Origin: Bacillus sp. CH30_1T
Lineage (GTDB): Bacteria > Bacillota > Bacilli > Bacillales > Bacillaceae_B
NCBI RefSeq assembly: GCF_008364765.1
Contig: NZ_VTUY01000003.1
Coordinates: forward strand, 249,657 to 313,656
Reading direction: 5' to 3'
Length of the DNA: 64,000 nt
This document shows, one piece after another, positions 48,525 to 56,423 of this stretch. Each line of letters opens with the position of its first letter. Position 1 is the stretch's first letter. Position numbers and translations under genes: made by a program. Below the pieces are notes generated by a model that saw only the letters and a list, made by a program, of their open reading frames with translations, made no database searches and was not told the DNA's origin.

Positions 48525-48841
48525 GATTCTTACCCCTTTACTTGTATGCCAATCAAGAAGTTGGCAAGGATCAATTAAATAATCCAATTAATGAACTTGT
48601 TCAGATTGGTGAATCGGTTGGTCGGTTTTCAAATTGGACTAGTAAGGAAGTAGCTTTAGATAAACGAGATATTACTGCGAATAGTCGTAAGATACTTACT
48701 CGTGAATCTAAAGCTAATTTATTGCTTGCAGATAAGGTTAAATTTGAGCATAAATACCATTCAATTAAAGAAATCATTGGTGACGATTACTCACGTTGGA
48801 GAATCATTATTGTAAATCGTTATGGAAGTGATTCACAATGA
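48521..48841 (+). CDS. head closure (head-tail joining) protein
   Basis: A 106-residue beta-rich protein in the position of SPP1 gp16-like stoppers. EVALDKRDITANSRKILTRESKANLLLADKVKFEHKYHSIKEIIGDD has the strand pattern of Phage_H_T_join. It overlaps both neighbours by 4 bases. Confidence 0.82.
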   Translation: MRFLPLYLYANQEVGKDQLNNPINELVQIGESVGRFSNWTSKEVALDKRDITANSRKILTRESKANLLLADKVKFEHKYHSIKEIIGDDYSRWRIIIVNRYGSDSQ

Positions 48842-49173
48842 GAATTGAATGGGAAGGTACTGATAAATTAGCTAGAAAACTTCTTGAAAAAAGTGAAGAG
48901 GATTTTATTTCAGTAAATCAAAAGAATACTAGAGATATATACTCCCGTTCCCAAAAACAAGGTGGAACACCTATTGATACGACTGAACTAAGAATGTCTG
49001 CACAATATCGAGGGGATGAAGTTGGCTACAACAAAGAATATGCTCCTCATGTGGAATATGGTCACAGGATGAAGCAAGGCGGGTATGTGCCAGGTCAATA
49101 TTATCTAAAAAGAAACGTTGATACTCAAAGACCAATTTATAAGCAAGATTTAAAGGACAAGTTAAAGGAGTGA
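48838..49173 (+). CDS. HK97 gp10-like tail component
   Basis: A 111-residue protein of the HK97-gp10/tail completion type: DTTELRMSAQYRGDEVGYNKEYAPHVEYGHRM is diagnostic, with YAPHVEYG the conserved core. It takes part in joining head and tail. Confidence 0.88.
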   Translation: MRIEWEGTDKLARKLLEKSEEDFISVNQKNTRDIYSRSQKQGGTPIDTTELRMSAQYRGDEVGYNKEYAPHVEYGHRMKQGGYVPGQYYLKRNVDTQRPIYKQDLKDKLKE

Positions 49174-49177
49174 TACC

Positions 49178-49588
49178 GTGATACAGAAGTTGTCATTTAC
49201 AACTGTACTATCATCCATCATACAAAAGGTAGAGGAGAACACAGGTTTACGTTGTTATGACAGTATTCCGGCTAACGCTCCTGTACCTTTTTATTATGCT
49301 GAAATCGTGGGTCAATTACCTGATCCAAGTAAAACAATGCTTAAGGAAAGATATCAAGTATTTATCCATGTATTTGCTGATGGTTCAAATGGTTCTGTTC
49401 CTGTATTTGATGGCATTCAAAAGCTTGAAGAAGCAATGTCAGAAGCTATTGAATTACCAGAAGAGTATGAAGTGGTTATACAGGTTCCTAATGGAGTACA
49501 AAGAATTATGGATGAAGAAGATGGAAATAAACATGCGGTAATGGGTTATGACTTTGTAATCTTTTATGGCTACAAAATGAAAATATAG
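49178..49588 (+). CDS. tail completion / terminator protein (DUF3168-like)
   Basis: A 136-residue protein: CYDSIPANAPVPFYYAEIVGQLPDPSKTMLKERYQVFIHVFADG is the pattern of tail terminator proteins that cap the tail tube. GTG start after AAGGAGTGATACC. Confidence 0.8.
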   Translation: MIQKLSFTTVLSSIIQKVEENTGLRCYDSIPANAPVPFYYAEIVGQLPDPSKTMLKERYQVFIHVFADGSNGSVPVFDGIQKLEEAMSEAIELPEEYEVVIQVPNGVQRIMDEEDGNKHAVMGYDFVIFYGYKMKI

Positions 49589-49600
49589 GAGGAAATAATA

Positions 49601-50077
49601 ATGAGTCAAGAACTATATACAGAGTTAAGTGGAAAATTAGGAAAAGCCATTGCAGGTAAAGATATCTTGTTATCTATTTGGGACACAACAGGTAGCACTT
49701 TGTTAGCTGTTGCAGGTCAACAAGGTCTTACAATCAATCGTGATAAAGATACAATCGAAGTTACTTCAAAGGATAGTGAAGGTGGTTGGAAACAAAATAT
49801 TGTCGGCATGAAGGAATGGTCGATTGATAACGATGGTGTTTATGTTCGTGATCATGATTCTCATAAGAAACTAAAGGATCTTTTCGATGGTGATGAACCA
49901 GTGTTACTTAAAGTTACAAACCAAAAAGCTAAAACTGAAATGCTTGGTGGTATGGCATTTTTAACAAGTTACCCGATTGAAGCCCCATACGATGATGCTG
50001 TAACTTACTCAGCTTCATTCACTGGTACAGGTGCTTTGGTTGATCTTGAAGATACGGCAATTCCAGTTACGCCATAA
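49601..50077 (+). CDS. major tail (tube) protein
   Basis: A 158-residue TP901-1-type tail tube protein: AIAGKDILLSIWDTTGSTLLAVAGQQGLTINRDKDTIEVTSKDSEGGWKQNIVGMKEWSIDNDGVYV is the family signature. TAGGAGGAAATAATA precedes the ATG. Confidence 0.92.
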   Translation: MSQELYTELSGKLGKAIAGKDILLSIWDTTGSTLLAVAGQQGLTINRDKDTIEVTSKDSEGGWKQNIVGMKEWSIDNDGVYVRDHDSHKKLKDLFDGDEPVLLKVTNQKAKTEMLGGMAFLTSYPIEAPYDDAVTYSASFTGTGALVDLEDTAIPVTP

Positions 50078-50101
50078 TAAATTAGGGAGAGTTGATAATT
50101 A

Positions 50102-50404
50102 ATGTTTGAAGTAAAAGGAAATACATACACGTTAAAATACAATACGAAAAAGTTGAAGACAATTGAAATGGTAACTAAAACAAGTGTAGTTGGAGAGGTT
50201 ACTAAGAATAATGGAGTAATGCCTATCAGCATTCTTGAAGCACTCTTTTCACTAGCTTTGGTTGAAGAAGCAACTAATCAAGCGGTTAAGCAAAAAGAAG
50301 CAGTTGAAATGTTCGAGAATCTAATTGAAGAGAATGGACTAATCACTGTTAACATGGCTATTGTGGAGAAACTTAAAGATGATATGGGTTTTATGTTCCG
50401 TTAG
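50102..50404 (+). CDS. tail assembly chaperone, short product (gpG-like)
   Basis: A 100-residue protein in the classic position between tube and tape measure genes. It begins VKGNTYTLKYNTKKLKTIEMVTKTSVVG. Together with its frameshifted extension it coats the tape measure during tail assembly. GGGAGAGTTGATAATTA precedes the ATG. Confidence 0.87.
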   Translation: MFEVKGNTYTLKYNTKKLKTIEMVTKTSVVGEVTKNNGVMPISILEALFSLALVEEATNQAVKQKEAVEMFENLIEENGLITVNMAIVEKLKDDMGFMFR

Positions 50405-50841
50405 AGCTGGTCGCAAGTGATCTGCCTAACAATTACGAACCTACACCTGAAGAAATAAGAAAACATGAATTAGCTAGGGATTTCTCTTATGAGAAAGAAC
50501 TAGCTTTTTTTATTGTTCAGATTGGGATGTCGAGAGAAGAGTTCGATAATCTGACTGATAAAGAGAAGATGTTTATTAAGAAAGAACACGAAAACAAATT
50601 TATCTCTGATACTACTTGGCTTAGAAATGCAGTTCTTAATGCTGAAGCAAATATCAATCGAGGTAAGAATAAGAAATTCCTCGAGTTGTTCCCTAGAAAG
50701 CAAGTAGCCAATAAGGAATATAACGAAAACGCAATCAAGAACATTATAGAAATGGAAGAAACCAACGGAAAAAGTTGGGTTGATCGCATCTATAAGGCAA
50801 ATGGAATGAAAAAGCCTATCTCTAAGGAAAGGAGAAAATAG
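50102..50841 (+). CDS. tail assembly chaperone, -1 frameshift product (gpGT-like)
   Basis: The heptamer G GGT TTT at 50386-50392 is a canonical X XXY YYZ slippery site, four codons before the gpG-like stop. A -1 shift there opens an uninterrupted frame to 50841 (YVPLELVASDLPNNYEPTPEEIRKHELARDF...), giving about 246 residues. The extension carries the usual Lys/Glu-rich T domain. The separate Met at 50527 lacks a ribosome binding site. Confidence 0.85.
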
Positions 50842-53800
50842 ATGGCTGATTATACATTAAGTGCAAAAATTACAGGAGATGCCAGAGGGTTTAACAAAGC
50901 GTTTAAAAGTGCTAATGATACTCTTCAGAATCTGTCCGATAAAACCAAGGAGATTGGCGAAAAGGTCAATCAAATGGGACAGAAAATGACTGTAGCAGGT
51001 GCAGGAATTACTGCTGGAATAACTACTCCATTTATAGGAGCAATAAAAACTACTGCAGATTTTGATACTGCTATGAGAAAAGCCGGAGCAATCGCTGGAG
51101 CATCAGCAACAGATTTAGATGCAATGACTAAATCAGCCTTAGAGTTAGGTGCTACTACATCATTGTCGGGTTCTGAGGTTGCTATAGCCATGTCAGAAAT
51201 GGCGGCTAAAGGATTTGATGCTAAACAAACTATTGCTTCCATGCCCGGTGTAATTGCAGCAGCAGAGGCTTCAGGTGAAAATTTAGCTTTAACTGCTGAT
51301 GTAGTGGCTAGTGCCTTGAATGGTTTTGGATTAGAAGCTGGTCAATCAAGTAAGGTTGCAGATATTTTAGCAATGGCAGCTAATAAAACTGCAGCTGGAG
51401 TTGGTGACATGGGTTATGCCTTCAAGTATGCAGCACCTGCGGCTTCTAGTTTAGGAATCGGTATTGAAGAATTAGCAGCAGCAACAGGTATAATGACAAA
51501 CGCTGGTATGGAAGGATCTCAAGCTGGGACGACACTTAGAATGGCATTTAACCGATTGGCTGCACCAACAAGTGAGGCTGAATCAGCCATGTCAGGTTTA
51601 GGTTTTAGTGCTATTGATGCACAAGGAAACTTTAAACCATTGAATCAAATTGTTGGTGAATTAAGCAGTTCGATGGATGGTATGACCGAAGCTCAGAAAT
51701 TAGCAGCCTTATCAACTATATTTGGTACTGAGGCAGCGAGTGGAATGTTAATTCTATTAAATGAAGGACAAGAAGGTTTGAAAGGGTTAACGAAAGAGCT
51801 TGAAAACTCAGAGGGTGCTAGTGCAGCAGCTGCTGAACAAATGAAAGCCGGAATAGGGGGAGCATTAGAAAATCTAAGTGGCGCAGTTGAATCTGCAACC
51901 ATTAGTGTCATGAGTCAATTAACTCCCTTCATTACTGATCTAGCTAAATGGACAACAGGAGTAGTTGACAAATTTAATAGCTTAGATGATGGGACTAAGA
52001 AAGTAATCGCTATTTCGGCTGGAGTATTAGCTGCGATGGGTCCAGTCTTAATCTTCCTTGGTCTTCTAACTATGGGATTCGGTGGATTAGTATCAACTGT
52101 AGGCTTCTTGATCAGTCCTATTGGATTAGTGGTAGGTGCATTATTGGCACTTGGAGCAGCCTTTGGCTTCCAAATGGCTACAAATGAATCGTTTAGGAAT
52201 AATACCATGTCTGTATTTGATTCCATTTTAAATAAAGTTACAGGTGTTATTAATACGATTATTCCTATAATTCAAGGTTTGTGGGCTACTGTACAGCCTG
52301 TACTATCTCAAGTTGCTAGTTCATTGGGTTCTCCCTTTAGCAATGCTATTCCAATAGTAATTAGCGTCCTAACTACACTAGGATCTCAAATAGGTTCAGT
52401 ATTCACAGCTATTTGGGGGATTATTCAGGCAGTAATTCCTATATTCACAACATTTTTCTCAAGTATCACTAGCGGTTTTAGTTCTGCTGGAGGAGTTGGA
52501 AGTGGATTTGGAATTCAGTTAGCTTCTATCTTGTTAGGACTTAATCCAATTGTAAAAATAGTTATTGCCTTGTTTCAAAACTTTGGTACAGATATTGTTG
52601 GGGCTTTTCAAGAAATATCAACAATGGTAATTCCGGTTGTTGCAACAATAGGTACGGCAATTGGACAACTTGCTAGTGCAATCATACCAATACTAATGCA
52701 AGCTCTTGCAACTCTAATTCCAATCATCTTGCAAGTTGGAATGACATTTATGTCCATTATCCAAACAGTGTTACCTGTGCTTATTTCACTGATCAATCAA
52801 CTTGTACCTATCATTACACAAATAGTAGTGATTTTTGCAGGTATTATTGCACAAGTAATTCCATTAGTGGGAGTGCTTTTAAGTGCTTTACTTCCTGTGA
52901 TTTCAAGTTTGATTACTACATTTATGAATATTGTTTCCACAGTCGCACCAGCACTCATTGCTATTATTCAGGTAATCATGTCGGTGGTTCAAGCTCTTGT
53001 ACCTGTATTCATAAGTATTTTGACTGTAGTAATCAATGTGTTTGCCAGCATTATCTCTGTTATTAGCCCAATTGTTGCTTTTATTGGAGGTATTATCACT
53101 GCAGTGATGGCAATTATTGTACCAATCGTTGTATTTATCGCTGGAATAATTACATCTATCATCAGTGTTATAACTCCAATTATTGTAATTATTACAGGGA
53201 TCTTCAATACTGTATTCAATGTAGTGAGTGGTGTTTTCAGAAATATTTCCACATTCATTGGTGTTGCAATTAATACTATCGGTACAGTCATCAGTGGATT
53301 AAGTTCAACTGTATCAGGCATCTTTAATACAATATTTAGCATTGTTTCAAGAATCATGAGCAAGGTGTCTAAAACGGTAACTGGAGTATTCACAGCCATT
53401 CAAGGTGCGTGGGGTGGTTTAACATCCTTTGTGAGTGGAGTGTTTAGTGGAATTTCCGGAGCAGTAAGTGAACTGGTTGGACAGGTCAAAGGCTTTATTA
53501 ATGGAGTCATTGGTGGCATTAACAGTGCGATTGGACTTATCAATAAAATTCCTGGGGTTGAGATAGGTAAGATCCCATATCTGGCTCGTGGCACAGATGA
53601 TTGGCAAGGTGGATTCGCAAGGATTAACGAAGGTGGACGTGGCGAGATTGTTAATATGCCAAATGGTACACAAGTTATTCCTCATGATGTATCCATGAAA
53701 TATGCAAGAGAGGCAGCACAAGCAAGTCATCAATATGGAGGTAATCAAGGAGAATCCTATAACAATGAAGTAACTGTAACACTTAATTACAATGGTTCAG

Positions 53801-53895
53801 GTAGTGAAGAGGATGCTTATCAAATGGTTGAATATCTTGACACTGAATTACATAGAAGATGGCAAAATAATTTAACTTTGAAGGGGGTTAAGTGA
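50842..53895 (+). CDS. tape measure protein
   Basis: A 1017-residue tail length ruler. The N-terminus is a TP901-type core (KAFKSANDTLQNLSDKTKEIGEKVNQMGQKMTVAGAGITAG ... FDTAMRKAGAIAGAS). Long hydrophobic helices fill residues ~390-870, which may insert into the host membrane. A C-terminal GGRGEIVNMPNGTQVIPHDVS motif follows. No lysozyme or peptidase domain is apparent. At about 1.5 Angstrom per residue the tail would be near 150 nm. Confidence 0.95.
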   Translation: MADYTLSAKITGDARGFNKAFKSANDTLQNLSDKTKEIGEKVNQMGQKMTVAGAGITAGITTPFIGAIKTTADFDTAMRKAGAIAGASATDLDAMTKSALELGATTSLSGSEVAIAMSEMAAKGFDAKQTIASMPGVIAAAEASGENLALTADVVASALNGFGLEAGQSSKVADILAMAANKTAAGVGDMGYAFKYAAPAASSLGIGIEELAAATGIMTNAGMEGSQAGTTLRMAFNRLAAPTSEAESAMSGLGFSAIDAQGNFKPLNQIVGELSSSMDGMTEAQKLAALSTIFGTEAASGMLILLNEGQEGLKGLTKELENSEGASAAAAEQMKAGIGGALENLSGAVESATISVMSQLTPFITDLAKWTTGVVDKFNSLDDGTKKVIAISAGVLAAMGPVLIFLGLLTMGFGGLVSTVGFLISPIGLVVGALLALGAAFGFQMATNESFRNNTMSVFDSILNKVTGVINTIIPIIQGLWATVQPVLSQVASSLGSPFSNAIPIVISVLTTLGSQIGSVFTAIWGIIQAVIPIFTTFFSSITSGFSSAGGVGSGFGIQLASILLGLNPIVKIVIALFQNFGTDIVGAFQEISTMVIPVVATIGTAIGQLASAIIPILMQALATLIPIILQVGMTFMSIIQTVLPVLISLINQLVPIITQIVVIFAGIIAQVIPLVGVLLSALLPVISSLITTFMNIVSTVAPALIAIIQVIMSVVQALVPVFISILTVVINVFASIISVISPIVAFIGGIITAVMAIIVPIVVFIAGIITSIISVITPIIVIITGIFNTVFNVVSGVFRNISTFIGVAINTIGTVISGLSSTVSGIFNTIFSIVSRIMSKVSKTVTGVFTAIQGAWGGLTSFVSGVFSGISGAVSELVGQVKGFINGVIGGINSAIGLINKIPGVEIGKIPYLARGTDDWQGGFARINEGGRGEIVNMPNGTQVIPHDVSMKYAREAAQASHQYGGNQGESYNNEVTVTLNYNGSGSEEDAYQMVEYLDTELHRRWQNNLTLKGVK

Positions 53896-54713
53896 TGAAT
53901 GTCACTATAACAACTTTGGGTGGGGAAGTCTATGACTTCTCTGCTCATGGCATTAAAACAATCGACTTCAATCCTGATTCCCCTTCTCACAGAGAAAAGA
54001 CAGATGAAGTTGAGGGAATGCATGGAGTAATTGATTTTAGTGAAACATTGTTACCCAGACCAATTAAAAGTAGGTTTTATCTGGAAGCAATTGATAATGT
54101 TGATTATGTGTTGAAAAGAAATGAAATCTTTAAGTTATTAAGCAGAAAAGATCCATTTTACATACAAAGTGATACTGAGAGTGGGAAGAGATGGAAAGTT
54201 AAATCAACAGGTACATACTCATTTGAAAGAATTATGGCTAATAAGGGATTCTTCAATGTAGACTTTACCTCTTTCCTGCCATTTGCTGAGAGTGTGGGAA
54301 CAACTCAAGATGACTTTGCTTTCTCATCTGGTTTATGGCAAGTAGGTCAAGGATTAACCACATTAGAGGAAATGAAATATACTCATTCCACAACTGATTT
54401 TCGTATCTACAACGCTGGAGATACGAAAATCTACCCACAGTATTTACCTTTAATTATTACGTTTACTGGCGCTTCATCAAACTTGAAAATTGAAAACCTT
54501 ACAACTGGTGATGTTTTTAACTACAACGGAAGTACAACAACAAGTGACGTGATTAAAATTGACGGTGTAAGACCAACCAAAAACAGTCTCGGGATAGTAA
54601 GACAAACAAATAAAAAAGTGATTACAATCGCTGAAGGTTGGAATGACTTCAGGATAACGGGAGCAACGAGTCCATTTGAGATATCGTTTGACTTCCGTTT
54701 TTATTATGTGTAA
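53895..54713 (+). CDS. distal tail protein (Dit)
   Basis: A 272-residue Dit/Sipho_tail protein forming the hub at the tail tip. FLPFAESVGTTQ and the N-terminal GEVYDFSAHGIKTIDFNPDSPSHREKTDEVEGMHGVIDF belong to the hub domain, followed by a galectin-like C-terminal barrel (FRIYNAGDTKIYPQYLPLIITF). The ATG chosen is the second codon of the overlap GTGATG with the tape measure stop. Confidence 0.9.
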   Translation: MNVTITTLGGEVYDFSAHGIKTIDFNPDSPSHREKTDEVEGMHGVIDFSETLLPRPIKSRFYLEAIDNVDYVLKRNEIFKLLSRKDPFYIQSDTESGKRWKVKSTGTYSFERIMANKGFFNVDFTSFLPFAESVGTTQDDFAFSSGLWQVGQGLTTLEEMKYTHSTTDFRIYNAGDTKIYPQYLPLIITFTGASSNLKIENLTTGDVFNYNGSTTTSDVIKIDGVRPTKNSLGIVRQTNKKVITIAEGWNDFRITGATSPFEISFDFRFYYV

Positions 54714-54725
54714 AGGAGGTATAAC

Positions 54726-56303
54726 ATGGCAAGATTCAAAAGATTAGGGGATGATCTGAACGCTAATTTCAGAAATGATTACAATGAAAACATTGGTTTA
54801 ATTGAAAATGATGTTGATCAATCCCTTTTAGATTCATCTTATGCCAAACAACAGGCTGAATCAGTTAAGGAAGAGTTTGACAAGGTGGTAGCAGAGGCAG
54901 GATCAAATAATCCTGAAGTGGTTCAAGCTCGTGGTGAATTTGAAAATTTAAATCAAAGATTAGAAGGTAATTATAATTCCCTTAATGCACAGTTGGCAGA
55001 CATAGCGATAATAAACGTTAAACAATTCGGGGCAGTCGGTGACGGTGTGACGGACGATACTATCGCCATTCAAAACGCATTTAACGCTTCCGAGGGGAAG
55101 CAGGTTGACATCCCCAGTAATTACAATTGTTTAGTCTCACAGCCTATCACTTTACCCAATAATGTCATAATCAACTGTAAAGGCGAGTTCAAGTGTACTG
55201 GAGATTTTGATTATTGGTTTAGTGCCAACAACCCAAATCGCATTGTTTTTGAACGTATAAAAGCAACGGTGACAATCCCGTTTTCTAGCAGGACTAAATA
55301 CAATCGAGTCATCAGGTGCGATAATCCCAAATACTTTGAGGTTAAAGTTGCTGAAATTATAGGAGCTTCAACTGCAATCCACTCACTAAATGGTGAAGAT
55401 TTTATTTGTGGGGATATTACATTAAAAAACGTTTACGGTAAAGAGGCACAATATGGGTATGGAATAAACACATCTGCTAAACGTACTACCATTAAAACAC
55501 TTAATGTAATTAATGACGACACAACTCACGGGCGACACGCTATATATATAAACGGGTCACAATGGGAAAATGTTGATATTGGTTACATCTATGTTAAAAA
55601 CTTCAATAAAAACCCTATAAACATAGCTAATACAGATATCAACGCAAAGGCAAGTTTACATGTCGGTACAGCAGTATTTATAAACGCAAATATTGAGCCT
55701 ACCGTTGATTCAACGGGATGTATTCATGGAGCTGATGAAAATGGAGCGAATATAAGGATCACCATAGACAATATGCACGTAAACGGCATTGGTGGAGTAG
55801 CGGTAGGGTCACAAGGGGTTAATGACGGATTCCGAATAGGCAACTTATATGCTGAAAACTTACCGCCTGCAGCATTTACTAACACATCGTTGGTATATTT
55901 ACGTTATGGTAGCAATAAACAAGTTGGCAAAGTAGTCTGTACAGGATTAAATACAAATTGGTTAACTGCGGTTTACATTAGAGACTCTACAAATGCCATT
56001 GTTGATGATGTCACTGTAAATGGATCACTTGGATCTCAAGCAGTTAGATTGGTGAACTCTACCGTAACTGTGGGGAGTGTCCAATCTGATATAGAAAAAG
56101 TACTTAATTCAGGCTCGACTTTGAAATATAAACAACTTCAGCAAACATTCAACTATGGAGGAGCAGCACCTACTACTGGAACATGGAAAAAACGAGATAT
56201 TATTTGGAATTTAAATCCTACTGCCAGTGGGTATCTTGGTTGGATATGTGTAGCTGACGGAACACCGGGAACTTGGAAAGGTTTCGGATTAATCGAAGCT
56301 TAA
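54726..56303 (+). CDS. pectate-lyase-fold tail spike, putative depolymerase
   Basis: A 525-residue protein. The N-terminal ~90 residues are helical and likely attach to the tail. From residue ~97, NVKQFGAVGDGVTDDTIAIQNAFNA is the Pectate_lyase_3 signature that begins a right-handed beta-helix running to about 470. Such spikes bind or degrade surface polysaccharide. Its place between Dit and the tail-associated protein is unusual, and it has its own terminator. GC content looks higher than in its neighbours. Confidence 0.87.
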   Translation: MARFKRLGDDLNANFRNDYNENIGLIENDVDQSLLDSSYAKQQAESVKEEFDKVVAEAGSNNPEVVQARGEFENLNQRLEGNYNSLNAQLADIAIINVKQFGAVGDGVTDDTIAIQNAFNASEGKQVDIPSNYNCLVSQPITLPNNVIINCKGEFKCTGDFDYWFSANNPNRIVFERIKATVTIPFSSRTKYNRVIRCDNPKYFEVKVAEIIGASTAIHSLNGEDFICGDITLKNVYGKEAQYGYGINTSAKRTTIKTLNVINDDTTHGRHAIYINGSQWENVDIGYIYVKNFNKNPINIANTDINAKASLHVGTAVFINANIEPTVDSTGCIHGADENGANIRITIDNMHVNGIGGVAVGSQGVNDGFRIGNLYAENLPPAAFTNTSLVYLRYGSNKQVGKVVCTGLNTNWLTAVYIRDSTNAIVDDVTVNGSLGSQAVRLVNSTVTVGSVQSDIEKVLNSGSTLKYKQLQQTFNYGGAAPTTGTWKKRDIIWNLNPTASGYLGWICVADGTPGTWKGFGLIEA

Positions 56304-56378
56304 TGTACAATCGGAAATAAAAAGTGCAATAAGGATACGTAAGAAAAAGAGAGCAACATAAAAAATATTTAGTGTTAT

Positions 56379-56402
56379 GAGTCCAGTTATGGACTCTTTA
56401 TT
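56379..56402 (+). terminator. terminator after the spike gene
   Basis: GAGTCC/GGACTC stem with AGTTAT loop, followed by TTTATTTT. Confidence 0.8.
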
Positions 56403-56423
56403 TTGTGGAAAGGAGGAAGATAT

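Noticed and set aside
52989..53399. 136-codon minus-strand frame in the tape measure gene
   Set aside because: Mirror of the repetitive hydrophobic region of the tape measure; composition artefact.
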